This document shows, in pieces, positions 10,131 to 20,678 of a DNA stretch of 64,000 nucleotides; the stretch's first letter is position 1, and the number at the start of each line of letters is the position of its first letter. Where the stretch lies: contig WHVA01000138.1 of the NCBI GenBank assembly GCA_015179125.1, forward strand, positions 124,001 to 188,000, written 5' to 3'. The position numbers and the translations under genes are program-made. The stretch comes from Gautieria morchelliformis. Lineage: Eukaryota; Basidiomycota; Agaricomycetes; Gomphales; Gomphaceae. Under the pieces are notes generated by a model. The model was not told the origin of the DNA. It ran no database searches and saw nothing but the letters and a program-made list of their open reading frames with translations.

Positions 10131-10725
10131 CCCCACCACCCCGTCCTCCTATACCAGCTCGCCCACCCCAGCACCTCCGCGCCCCTCACCCCACCGCATA
10201 CGCATGCGCCCCCGCAGTTTCTGAGCTCAAGAACGTGTCAGGATCGGCGAAGTTGCCTTATGGTGCATTGGCACTCGGTGCGGAAGGGATCAAAGATTTC
10301 GGGGCTTATGCTACACAGGAGGAAATCCAACATTGAGAATGAACGCCTACCGTCAGATCTCACTGATCCAATGTCAGAAGAAGCTAAGCCCTTCCTCTCC
10401 AATCCTATGACACCCTCTTCTGGAGATTCTCCTGTAGTGGGTTCTCACCATTAGTACAAAGTAGCAAACAAAATTAAAACCTGCATTGAACTACATACAG
10501 TAAGCTAAGCTTGACATTGTTCCCCCCTCAGCACCCAAAATGCAAAATAAAAAATGCTTGTTTTATTCGGATTTTTTAGTTCTATGCCCTAGCTATGGTC
10601 CACATAGCTTCAGATATGAAATTTCAAGCGAATCGGAGCGATATCAAGCAAGATATCGTTGTTCGAAGTTTGCGTGCTAAAATGGAAGCAAATCCGACGC
10701 GCGCCTTAGGTACTGCAAACGGGTG
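9990..10725 (-). repeat. Right terminal inverted repeat of the Tc1 element
   Basis: Inverted copy of 4223-4940. The unique part is 10140-10725 and includes the same coding-like tail (SELKNVSGSAKLPYGALALG to a stop at 10336; a second frame to 10454). The outer end is GGTACTGCAAACGGGTG followed by TA. Confidence 0.9.
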
Positions 10726-11517
10726 TAATCCAACCCCATTGGGTGTTCGTATGGCCAAAGTGTGTTCGCAGGACGTCCCTTCCATAGGTTGTGCTGGATC
10801 AACCCAGTAAAAGAAGAGTCCGTGCAGGGTAGCATGTATGCGGGTCCCAAGACATGATTTTGTCCATAAGTGCCTTTGCCACCTTTATTTTCCATCATTT
10901 CATGTTCACATTCTTCCCTCACTCTACTGTATGTTTATTCCATCTACTTGGTATCATGACTGCGCACCCCTATCCGACCCTGACTCACGACGGCCTCTTT
11001 CCTATTCGCTAAATACCTTGCGAGCATTCGATATAAGTAGTTTACATTCGCATGTATATTCCCTAGTTCAATTATCATACGTCGTCCATCTTGTGCAAAC
11101 TTGACCTCGCTGTGATCATCATCTTGGGCCTTCTCTTGGAGATTTCTATCTTCAACCAGCAGAGGACTTAGGCATCACTGGTGAGTTCTCATACTTCGTC
11201 TTCGTTACCCTAGCCTTTGAACTATTCTCTGTGCTGTTGGCGAAGGGCTCTGAAGGAGCACCTTTGCCGGCGAAGGGATTGTCGAGACTTAGACAGCCCT
11301 TCCGTGAGACCTTGCACGTTACATCGTCAAGTACCACGGGCCATTTTGCTACAACTGTAGATAGGGTGAGCCCCGTTCGGGCAGCCCTCTTATCTTGTGA
11401 ACATTTATTGGTTCACCTATTCGCCGAACGGCATACTTATTCGCACAAGTCATTTGGGCATTCGCTGTGTTCACTAATACACGATATTAACGTCTAAAAA
11501 CCAATCTTGACACATTG

Positions 11518-11665
11518 CAATAGTTAAACTCTTGATAGCATATATCATAAGACACACATATATAATTGTGTGTCAGATATTCTTGCTACCTTTGATTTCT
11601 ACTCGATTTATATCACGTTCAGAGATTAAATCATATTGGTTTCAATATCATTTTCAATACTGACA
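11518..11665 (+). repeat. Copia K 5' LTR, second part
   Basis: Resumes directly after the CATTG duplication and matches the end of the 3' LTR (15045-15191), closing with ATACTGACA. The following AGAGATTAAGAG segment is where the primer-binding site should be, but I could not assign a tRNA. Confidence 0.85.
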
Positions 11666-11695
11666 AGAGATTAAGAGTCTCAGCCTCTACTCACA

Positions 11696-12484
11696 ATGGC
11701 ACAGGCATCCACGACCACCCAACCACCACCAAAGCACGACGTACAAAAATTTCGAGACATCAAGCTGAAACTCAACAAGAACAATTGGATATCATGGAAG
11801 AGGGAGCTACCTGCAACAGCAAGGGACAGAGGAATCTATAAAACGATCACTGGTACGGATATTTACCCTACAAACACTGACCCTCGTATCACAGTCGTTG
11901 CCGGAATCGACATGATCGGCAACACGCCACTCACGCAATTACAAGACGAATGGGACGATAGAAATAACATTGCATACAGTCAGATCCTATTATGTACAGC
12001 CATCGACGAAACGGATCAATGCGCCGAAGCATGGAACATACTGATTAGGAAATTCGAATCAACCGACCTGAGCAAAATCAGTATTATTAGGACAAGGTAC
12101 AAGAACTATCATATGACAGAGGGACAATCAGTCTCGGAGTATATTACTGTCATGAAAGAATTCAGGAACCAATTGGCAAAAATGGGTGACCCCATTGCCG
12201 ACTCCACTCACTGTGCCACTCTACTCAGGAACATACCCGAATCATGGCGACCCATTGCACAAACCATACGCATGATTACAAGAGACCCAGATGAAATTGA
12301 AGAAAAACTGGAAGCTCACGAAGCCAACCTAGGAGCCGTCGAAGTGTCAACACAAGCGGCCACGGCATCTGTGGCACAAACCCGACAACCCAGATGTTTC
12401 AACAACTCAGGAACTCAACCAACATTCAACAATTACAATGCACAGCAGCATCGACCCCCGATCCAACAATCAGGAGGACACAAT
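11696..12484 (+). pseudogene. Copia K gag, first part
   Basis: Open from ATG 11696 (MAQASTTTQPPPK) for 263 codons. It has the UBN2/Copia gag layout: LKLNKNNWISWKRE near residue 24, then AWNILIRKFES and MTEGQSVSEYITVMKEFRNQL, then LLRNIPESW. It ends in an Asn/Gln-rich tail where solo LTR D1 is inserted. The zinc knuckle follows after the insertion. Gag would form the virus-like particle. Confidence 0.9.
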
Positions 12485-12981
12485 TGTTGGGTGCATTGAT
12501 GCTCCTGCACCAAAATCAAGCATAATATATCCAATTTGTTGTGTGCTTTCTCAATTTCTTCTCATGTTGTTCTTGTATCATGCATCCATTTCTCTGGTGA
12601 TTTTCGAAAATTTCCACTCACTCCCTGTCTCTCTATTTCATTTTGTTATTCCTACTTTCACAAGCGGCTGCACCCAGCGGAGTCTGAAATGACTTCGACG
12701 CGCGAGCTCTTGGGCGCTAAAGGGCCGGATAGTAGTACATGCGCAGTGAAACAATTTCCCCCTCTCTCAGTGACAACTAAATTCACTGAGAGAGGCAAGT
12801 AAATTAGTCTAGCATTCTTTCGATTTATTGACCTAGAAATCCTCTGTAGTGAATTAATTTCTAGGTAGTGTATAATATATTTATAGTGACAACTAAATTC
12901 ACTGAGAGAGTGAATTAATTTCTAGTCTATTCTTTTGAGCAAGAAGTCCATTCCTACTGCCTATAATTCCTGTCCTCAACA
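12485..12981 (+). mobile_element. Solo LTR D1
   Basis: A 497-bp element (TGTTGGGTGCATTG..CCTCAACA) has duplication ACAAT (12480-12484, 12982-12986) inside Copia K gag. It is the same family as the 3' LTR at 26461. It contains two copies of a stem-loop: CTCTCTCAGTGA..TCACTGAGAGAG near 12764-12796, and a repeat near 12884-12909. Confidence 0.93.
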
Positions 12982-14510
12982 ACAATTTCTCCTGCAACAA
13001 CTGCGGTAAACTGAACCATTCAGCATTGAGATGTCACACACCGGGAGGAGGTTTAGCAACACATGAATCATGGAGGAGACACAACAACACGAATGGAGGA
13101 AATATGATAGAAGGAGGGAACTCACAAGGAGGGGGATACAACAGACCCAACAGATTCGAGACAACAACAACAGCCGAACTCCAACAACAATTCTGCACAG
13201 TTCGCCAACGTACTGAAGAAAGATATCATCATGATGGCATACGAGGAGACAAGAGTAGACCCCAAGGCCAGCAACATAGTCCTATCAACAGATTCCATGG
13301 CATTATCAGCCATAAAGGACAATGTACACATCTGGCTAGTCGATTCCGGGGCCACCAGTCACCTATGTGGCAAGGTCGACTTATTTGACGAAATGCATCC
13401 CACACCATCGATCTCCATTGAAACAGCCAGCGGAGAGTCCTTCAAAGCTGATCAAAGAGGGACTATCAGAATCACACTACAAAGTGACGCTCACCTACAC
13501 CTACCACCTCTAGCCCTCACTCTGATTGACGTCATATACGTCCCAAAACTCAACGCAAATTTACTCTCCGTAGCCAAGATGACCAATGCAAACGTGGACG
13601 TCATGTTCAGCAAGGACGACATGTCTCTATTGATGGGCGATGAAATAATAGCCCGGGGCACAAGAATCAATAACCTGTACGCATACATGGCCCAACCATC
13701 GACGAAACCCGAAACAGAGAAGGCCCTTTATTCTGAAAAACCTAACCAATTAACTCTATGGCATCACAGACTAGCACATACCGCCGCCTCGATGATTCAG
13801 AAAATGTGGAAACAACAAACCGGCGTTGGTTTACTGAGGATCAGTGGTGAGGAGGAGTTAGGCACATGCACCAACTGCCCCTTCGGAAAACAAACGCGAT
13901 CACCATTCAAGAATGTCGAAGATACACCAGAGAAAATCGGGGATATAGTGTCTTCAGACTTATGTAGCCCATTCGAGACATCTATTGGTGGATACAAGCA
14001 CAACGGAATCGCCGAGAGATACAACAGAACTTTACAAGAAGGAGCTCTCACATTACAGAACAATGCAGGATTCAGCAAACGATTTTGGGTATCAAGCATA
14101 CACACAGTCAATTTTGTCAAGAACCGAATATTACACACAAAAATTAACAAGTCACCCTATGAAGCATTTTGGAAGACCAGACCTAGACTCGATTGGCTAC
14201 GTATATACAGATCAAGATGCTGGGCATTAGTCCCAAAAGCCACAAGAAAGAAGGGAGACTACAAAGCGATCGAAGGAATTTTTGTGGGATACTTTGACAA
14301 TTCTAAATCTTACAAGGTGTGGATACCATGAACTCAGATGCTGATGAAGTCCAGAGATGTAGTATTCGACGAACTAAAACACATCGAACACACTACACTA
14401 CATGTGGAAGAGGAGGAAGATGACCCCTACCTATGGGTACTCGACGGAAAACTACCATCATTTTCCCCACCATCACAATCCAGAAATGATCCAGCTGGAG
14501 ACAACGACGA
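12982..14510 (+). pseudogene. Copia K gag end, protease and integrase fragment
   Basis: Resumes with a CCHC knuckle CNNCGKLNHSALRC near 12998. The protease follows in the frame opening at 13231 (HIWLVDSGATSHLCG, active-site DSG near 13345). The gag-pre-integrase domain (LTLWHHRLAH..CTNCPFGKQTRSPF) comes next. In the integrase core the first catalytic Asp region (SDLCSP) joins directly to NGIAERYNRTLQE, so the middle of the catalytic core is deleted. A TGA at 14329 interrupts the post-integrase part (IEGIFVGYFDNSKSYKVWIP, then MKSRDVVFDE). RT and RNase H are missing altogether. Non-functional. Confidence 0.9.
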
Positions 14511-15194
14511 CTCCCAAACCAAAACCAACTTGTCGATATTCTTCCGAATGCATACATATTACAACAACTTATGCCCAAGATCGCTGAACTCACACCTGTC
14601 CACTCGATCCAACCCGATTCACGCCCCCAATTGTTCCGATATCACAGGAGCACACACCATATGCTACTACAATCTAGAACACCCCTAAAGACCCTTCCCA
14701 AGCACGCTGAGCCTGACCCAGATGGTACACACCCCATAATCACGTGACCCAATCAAGGAACGTGACGCGTCGAGCCGACCCTGCATGTAGCTAGACCACG
14801 TCTCCTATCCATTTCCAAAGCCCGTTCCCTTTCTCTATTTTACGCTCCACACCCCAACCCAACTTGTACAACACCTGTCGACACTCCTATCAACGGCTAT
14901 GTGCCGCTCCCCCCATCCCACCTTGTCTTTGTTCCCATTCCATGAATATTATGACCGCCAAGCACTAGTATCAACTGATAAATAGCTAGTCTCATGTACC
15001 ATAAAATAGTAGCGAAATCCTACTCTATTTTGCTCTACATTGCAATAGTTAAACTCTCAATAGCATATATCATAAGACACACATATATAATTGTGTGTGC
15101 AGATATTCTTGCTACCTTTGATTTCTACTCGATTTATCTCACGTTCAGAGATTAAATCATATTGGTTTCAATATCATTTTCAATACTAACAAGA
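14511..15194 (+). repeat. Copia K 3' LTR, 5'-truncated
   Basis: Matches the 5' LTR from its position 3430 onward. The first 38-50 bp (TGTTGGAAG..) are missing because the pol deletion runs into it. It ends near 15191 (ACTAACA), with AGA before the CGTTT duplication. Confidence 0.88.
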
Positions 15195-15199
15195 CGTTT

Positions 15200-16526
15200 C
15201 ACGCAGCGTGGACACGAACCGTCTCCGGAACGTGTAGTTGTCTGGCAGCTGTATCATACGGGCCGCATACTTTGTGAGCTCGTTCAGCATCTCCTGAACG
15301 GTTTTCGTGCCCTGCATGACCGCATCAAATTTATTTGAAGCGTGGTGGTATGTCAGTGTGTGCAGGAACCTCTTTTGCAGGCCCTGCATCACTGTTTCCA
15401 GGGTCCAATTGTGGACCTGGCAATCGAAACATTCCACGTTTCGGAGGAACCACTCCTGGGCTTTGCCAGTCAGGCAAGTGCCCATGTAGCTGACCTGCAT
15501 GTCTATGCTGGTTGGCCCAAGGAGGCAGTTCATTTTCAGCCATCGTAGGATGGCTGCGACGAAGATTTCAAACTCTTCGAGGTCAGATCCCCTGGCATAT
15601 GGCTTGGGGTGAGCCAGCTTCATGCCAGCTTTTGCAAGTACAGACCTTTCTGGGTCTGTGTCGGCGGCGTCTGCTAGCGCCACGCGGATCATCCATGTGA
15701 TCCCGTCGTATGGCTATGTGAGCTGTCAGCCTGATCTGGTATGCCCTGGCCTTCCGTCGGGGCCATGGATCGTTCACGCGGCTGTGACACCGCATGGGAC
15801 AGGCTGTTGTATGCCCTAGTGGGCCCTGGGCCCGGGTTGGGCTTGGGAGCATTCTGTGCTCTCGGATCTGGGGGGGTCCTGTGCCGGGTGTCTCCCGTCA
15901 GCCCCGTGTTGTGGATGTGGATGTGCAGCCTGCTGTTGTAGGCTGTGCGCGCTTGTCGTGCTTCCTGCATGGCGAGCTGCTTGTCGGGCTGCTGAGTGGC
16001 TCTGGGCCACCGCTTCCTCAGCATTCTTCGCTAGCAGTTCGAGGGCCCATGCATGGCGGCGCGCGGCTGCGGCGTCCTTCCGCTGCCAGTGCACGGCTTC
16101 GAGCTCCAAGCTCTCCGTCGTTGCCTCAGAGTCTGGCTCTGAGGCAATCTGCTCTCTGATGATCTGTTGGATCATCTTATGGCTGTCCGTGGGGGCAGCC
16201 GGTTCTCCTTGGGGTTCATTTCTGAACTGCATGTCCTGTTCGACCGGGGCAGCTGGCGGTGGCATTCGCTGCCGGTCCAGTTCTTTTCGGCATGGGTGTT
16301 CCACGTCATGGCCACATTTGCTGGCTGCGGACTGGCGCGAGCTTTGATGTGGTCTCCTGTGTTCCCCACACGAGCGGAGGGCTGTCTGGACATCCTCCAG
16401 TGTGGCAGCGTCCCGTTGCCTGATCTCCTCAATCTGGTGGAGCTCTTTGCCAAACTCCATGAGGGCAGTGGCAATGTTATCAAGCTGCGATGCGATATGC
16501 TCGTGCTTGTGGCACGTGAGGGTGTT
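15200..16526 (-). pseudogene. Gypsy B gag, central part
   Basis: Minus strand. It starts after LTR F1 with a coiled-coil-like stretch (HKHEHIASQLDNIATALMEF..). A Gln/Glu/Ala-rich linker follows, then the retrotransposon gag (capsid) domain near 15690-15200 (FEIFVAAILRWLKMNCLLGP, LTGKAQEWFLRNV, LQKRFLHTLTYHHASNKFDA). A frame break near 15800 separates linker and capsid. It continues at 3386 beyond Copia K and is highly similar to 31290-32640 of Gypsy C. Confidence 0.88.
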
Positions 16527-18054
16527 TGTTTTGGAACCCTTCAAGACTTTGGTGTAATTGCTAACGCCTCTGTCTATCAGAACGTGTCGTTTACATGACT
16601 AGTAGAATACCAATTCAATGCAGCAGCACAACTCCGGAAATAATTCAATATTTGTACCTTGGTTGCAATCTGTGTAATAACTAGTCCAAGTTATTAGAGA
16701 TAGAAGGCAATGCATTTCTTAGCTGCACTGAACAATAAACTAAAAGAGTGTGTAGGTTCAAGGACACTATCGGGGTCCAAGAGTATTCCTTTTATTAAAG
16801 AGGGAATAGGCTCCGCAGGAGAGTTTGTAAGTGGATTGGGTCGACCAACGTCAATGCACTGCCATAACGAGAGGGTAATGTGAAGTGGCTTTCGCACACA
16901 GCTTGGCTTGACTTGTGAAAGTCACTGAACAGGAAAATCAACTGAACAGCTCGTCTTGGGTATTGGGGTGCTAATTGACAAGAAAATCGATTGCCAACCT
17001 CACTCTGTAGAGTTTCACTCAGCCGGTTAGGCTAAGTGGCTAAGTAGTAAAGCAACTACTTAACTAAGAATAGTTACTCTAAGCAAGAGTAGTATTCTAG
17101 TTCGGGTTAGGAACTTAGGTAAGATCAAGTCACACAAGCTGTGTAGGACAGAAGATGGGTAGATTGATTGCTCAAAGGGCAGGCAAAGGGCCTCCATCTA
17201 TATTGTAATGTACATGGGCTTAGTAAGCAGGTAGAACCTTCTATCTATTAATGGAATGGGGGAAGAAGCTTGTGGAAGATGGAAGAAAGGGTTGGAAGAA
17301 ACTGGCTGTTTCCAGGGGACTCTACCATGCTTCCTACCAATCAGAGCTTGATTTGTCAGGAATGACTCACTGAAAGGGGTCACGTGCCATAGCACCGCTT
17401 GGCTGAGTCATGTACTCCTGAATCACCAAGGTGTGCCTGGATTGGTTGAGCCATTGAGGCTATATCTCCAGATAACCATGTATTTGGCACTCAGAAGCTG
17501 AGTAAGCAGTTCTGAGCCAATTAGGGCTCTGTAGCCATAATTACTAAGAGAACTGCTTAGCACAGCTGAGCATAGCCTGGTACAGCCTAGTTGTCATGAC
17601 TGACCATGATCCCCATTGTTTGGTGAAGCCAAACAGGCTGCACAATTGCTATGGCTGCATATAGCAACTGTTTGGGAGTCAGCTGGAAATACTGAGAGAG
17701 CCATCCTGCCGGACTTGTGGGTGCTTGGGTGACCATAAGTCCGAAAATGCGGCCACCGCCGAGGTGCCCGGCGGAGTTTGAAATAGAGCGCCCGGAACAG
17801 AGTTGTGGGTGCTAGAGGATCTACAACTCTGTAATGACAGAAAAATGGTAGTTTGAGTCATGGAGGCTTTGGAAAAATAAGGAAAATATAGGATAACTAG
17901 AGGAATGTTTGAAAAGCCTTTCCCCAGTTATATTAACAGCATACAGGAACTGTTAATTCTTCAAAGGTGTTTTTACATGTTGTCAAGACAAATAGAAAAG
18001 ACTAGGGCTGGTTGAGCAGCCTTCCTTGGCTGGTTGAACAGCCATTTCCCTACA
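16527..18054 (-). mobile_element. Solo LTR F1
   Basis: A 1528-bp LTR lies in Gypsy B gag (minus orientation; its sense end GGGTTCCAAAACA is at 16527). It is flanked by GTGTT (16522-16526) and GCGTT (18055-18059), a 5-bp duplication with one change. It shares its 3' half with the partial copy at 59139. The sense strand has a TATA-like AATATAGA near 17206 and TGAGTCA/TGACTCA motifs upstream of it. Confidence 0.9.
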
Positions 18055-18059
18055 GCGTT

Positions 18060-18731
18060 CCGGTACAATGCATCTTGCACCTGTTTGGCCATTGCCTCCG
18101 CTGTCTCATTGTCGATGGCATGTGTCCTCGAGCTCTTGTGGCTTGAGCTCGAGTATTCTGAGCCTTGACTGTTGTCGGGGGCTCATTTTTTTTGTCTTCG
18201 TCCTCCTTCAGGGACGGTAGTCGTCGCTTGACTTCGTGAGTGGCGGTTCGAGTCTTGGCTTTGTGCCCGTCTCGATAGTGATGCTCTGCTGTCTGACAAC
18301 GGCGAGACTTCTCTGCCCTTCCCTTTGTCTCTGGGAAGAGGGGATTGGGGGGGTGGCGCTGGTCTGTCACCCGGCGACGTCTCATCCTCGACCACACTCG
18401 GCGAGATGTGGTCGGGGTTTTCCTCATCCTTGATTGGGGGGATGAGGGCGGTGAGATCTACGATCTCTCCGTCTTCTGGTGTCCTGGACTCTTGGTCCAG
18501 GGTAGCGTCAGCTGTCGTGTTGCTGGGATGTGCCTGGGGCATGGACCACGAGCTTGTGGCTTGCATCCATCTTCGACTGCATGGAATCATCACGCTCGCA
18601 GCCAACAGTAGAGGGCTTACTGGAGGGTCTAAACGATGTTTAGTTGTCGACGCAGCGACCTTTTTCAAGATTGCTCCGAATCCACAATTGGTTGGTTGTG
18701 TGGTGATCAACCGCAGGATAGTTCTAAAAGG
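18060..18731 (-). pseudogene. Gypsy B leader and gag N-terminus
   Basis: Minus strand from the 5' LTR. An untranslated leader comes first. An ATG-led frame then reads ADATLDQESRTPEDGEIVDL and a Pro/Ser/Asp-rich stretch to GGRRQKK. The Gypsy C equivalent starts at 30854 (MADATLDQESRMPEDGEIVD). After a frame break the gag continues (NETAEAMAKQVQDALYRNA) into LTR F1. The function of the N-terminal acidic region is unknown. Confidence 0.75.
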
Positions 18732-18941
18732 TGTAAAGATGTTGATCTTAAGCCTTGTGTCACAAGGGCAGACAGAACTTGACCAATGTGTGGTATTCTG
18801 GATGCTATGTAGTGACAGTTGTAAGGTAAGATGCGATGGGAACCGCTGGCCGGTTCCCACACATGAACTGTACAGTGGGTCCCTAAGGGGCCCACTGGTA
18901 TTATGTAAACACTATGTACATAGGTTGTTAGGTTATTTACA
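18732..18941 (-). repeat. Gypsy B 5' LTR
   Basis: 210 bp. Read on the minus strand it starts TGTAAATAACCT at 18941 and ends CATCTTTACA at 18732, the same family and length as the 3' LTR of Gypsy C (48816-49025). It abuts Gypsy H RT sequence at 18942. The opposite end of Gypsy B is lost, so no duplication can be checked. Confidence 0.88.
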
Positions 18942-19311
18942 GTCATTCATCATCGTTTCGTGGCAGGACTGTTGGTGAGGCCAAAGAACATGACCTGTGG
19001 CTCAAAGAGTCCTTGGTTGGTGTGGAATGCGGCCTTCCACTTGTCTCCCTCACGGATCCAAACATTGTTGAAACCCCAGTAGACATCCAGCTTAGTGAAG
19101 TACCTTGCACTGTGGAGTTGTGTGATCAGTTTGGAAATGAGTGGAATGGGGTACCGGTTCTTGATTGTGATCGCATTCAAGGCCCGGTAATCCTGCATGA
19201 GTCTGAGTGAGCCATCCTTCTTCTTGATGAAGAAAACTGGAGATGCCATGGGTGACTTGGAGGGGTGGACCCTCCCAGTATGGAGGTTCTTGACAAGGAA
19301 TGCAATGAGCT
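18942..19311 (-). pseudogene. Gypsy H reverse transcriptase, distal fragment
   Basis: Minus strand, the RT core: MASPVFFIKKKDGSLRL, DYRALNAITIKNRYPIPLI, ARYFTKLDVYWGFNNVWI, TNQGLFEPQVMFFGLTNSPAT. Just before the Gypsy B LTR a few bases are missing (the normal FQ of ATFQTMMND), shifting the frame. The YxDD motif and everything beyond lie past the insertion and are not recovered in the window. Confidence 0.9.
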
Positions 19312-20673
19312 TGTTTTGGAACCCTTCAAGACTTTGGTGTTATTGCTAACACTTCAATCTATCAGAACGTGTCGTTTACGAGACTCAAAGAATATTAAAC
19401 AATGCTGCAGCACAACTCCAGAAATAATTTAATATTTGTACCTTGGTTGCAATCCACGTAAGAACTAGTCCAAGTTAATACGGATGGAAGGCAATGCGTT
19501 TCTTAGCAGCACTGAACAATAAACTAAAAGACTGTAGGTTCAAGGACACTATCGGGGTCCAAGCGTATTCCAAAATATAAAGGAATGTACTTAGCAGGCG
19601 AGTTTATAAATGGACTGCCCTGATAATCTACCAGCGCACAGCAATAAAACGAGGGACGAGTTTTGTGAACAAAGCGACTTGTGAAAGTCTCTAATCAGGA
19701 AAATCAACTGACTAGATCGTCTCGGGTATTGGAGTGCGAATGGCAAGACTTTCAATTGACAGACTCACTCTGTAGAATTACACCCGGAGGATTAGTCCAA
19801 GTGGCTAAGCAGTAAAGTATCTACTTAACAAGGAATTAGACACTAAAGTAAGTGAATAACCCTAGCTGGGATTAGCAGCTTAGTAAGATGCAAGTCACAC
19901 GAGGTCACGTGTAGGATAGAAGATGGGTAGATTGGCTGATGAAAGGCAGGCAAAAAGGGCCTCCTTTTATATCGTATTGTACAGGCGCTTAACTAAGCGG
20001 TAGGACCTTCTATCTATTAATGGAATGGGGGAATGAGTCACGAAGAAGCTCTCGGAATGTGTGGGAAGGTTGCAAATGACTCACAGTGACTTGAAATGAC
20101 TCCTACTGGTGACTCCACTAGGTTTTCCACCAATCAGGGCTTGATTTGTCAGGAATGAGTCATTAATTGGACTCATGTGATTTATGACAGCCTGGGTGAG
20201 TCATGGGCATGTGACTCATCAAGGTGTGCATGAGTCAGTTGAGTCATTGAGGCTGTACAAGCAAATGACTAGGCTTTTCAAACTCAGAGGCTGAGTCTGA
20301 AGGAGCCACCTGACCGGATTTGTGGGTGACCACGGGTGCACAAGCCGCGAGCGACGCGAGCGTCCGGTCGGAGTTTGAAATCAGAAGTCCGAAACAGAGT
20401 TGTGGGGACATGCGTATCCACAACTCTGCTGCACAGAAATAAGTGAGTTTGAGTGAAGACAGCCTCGGAAAAATAGGCAAAATTCATAGATAATTAGAGG
20501 GATGTTTGAATAGGCCTTAAGAGGGTAGTAGACATTATTATGATGGCGATAATTGGTTATTTTAAAGGCCTTTGATGCAGACTACAAAGTTACAGAAAGA
20601 GACATTTGAGGGCTGGTTGAACAGCCTGATCCGAGATCATATCGTATGCTGGTTGTACAGCAGTTCCCATACA
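19312..20673 (-). mobile_element. Solo LTR F2
   Basis: A 1362-bp LTR lies between the two halves of Gypsy H RT, with duplication GAGCT (19307-19311, 20674-20678). Removing it restores a continuous frame (EQVEL|IAFLV). The sense strand (minus) starts TGTATGGGAACTGC, like LTR E, and ends GGGTTCCAAAACA. Its U3 holds about seven TGAGTCA/TGACTCA sites (20030-20270) upstream of a TATA-like region near 19970. Confidence 0.93.
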
Positions 20674-20678
20674 GAGCT

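Larger units (their letters stand above)
4223..10725 (+). mobile_element. Tc1/mariner transposon carrying a FunK1 kinase
   Basis: This 6503-bp element begins CACCCGTTTGCAGTACC and ends with the reverse complement. It is flanked by TA on both sides (4221-4222, 10726-10727). The uninterrupted LTR-A copy at 58107 (junction near 58351) shows that exactly the element plus one TA is extra. It has long terminal inverted repeats, an intact DD34E transposase (5557-6762) and a FunK1 kinase gene on the opposite strand (9250-6994). Typical Tc1/mariner elements are about 1.3-2.4 kb, so it is unusually large. It is the youngest layer of the nest. Confidence 0.93.
3976..11512 (+). mobile_element. Solo LTR A2, split by a Tc1 transposon
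   Basis: An LTR of family A (TGTCATGACC..CTTGACA) is flanked by the 5-bp duplication CATTG (3971-3975, 11513-11517) inside the Copia K 5' LTR. Removing the transposon at 4223-10725 and one TA leaves 1032 bp, the same length as the copies at 27615 and 58107. It has a TATA-like ATATAAGTAG near 11033. There are no internal retroelement genes, so it is a solo LTR. Confidence 0.93.
3392..15194 (+). mobile_element. Copia element K with nested insertions
   Basis: A Ty1/Copia element is inserted in Gypsy B gag, with target duplication CGTTT at 3387-3391 and 15195-15199. Order: 5' LTR (split), gag (split), protease, gag-pre-integrase, integrase fragment, 3' LTR. RT and RNase H are absent, and the deletion also removed about the first 50 bp of the 3' LTR. 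The last three bases before the right duplication (AGA) lie outside the expected ..AACA terminus, so the exact right end is uncertain by 3 bp. A related solo LTR sits at 53276-54015. Confidence 0.9.

Noticed and set aside
9485..10454. Long overlapping open frames on both strands (up to 311 codons) rich in Pro, His, Ala or Arg
   Set aside because: They are translations of the 6/12-bp GC-rich tandem array in the transposon arm; an array whose unit is a multiple of three without stops is open in many frames.
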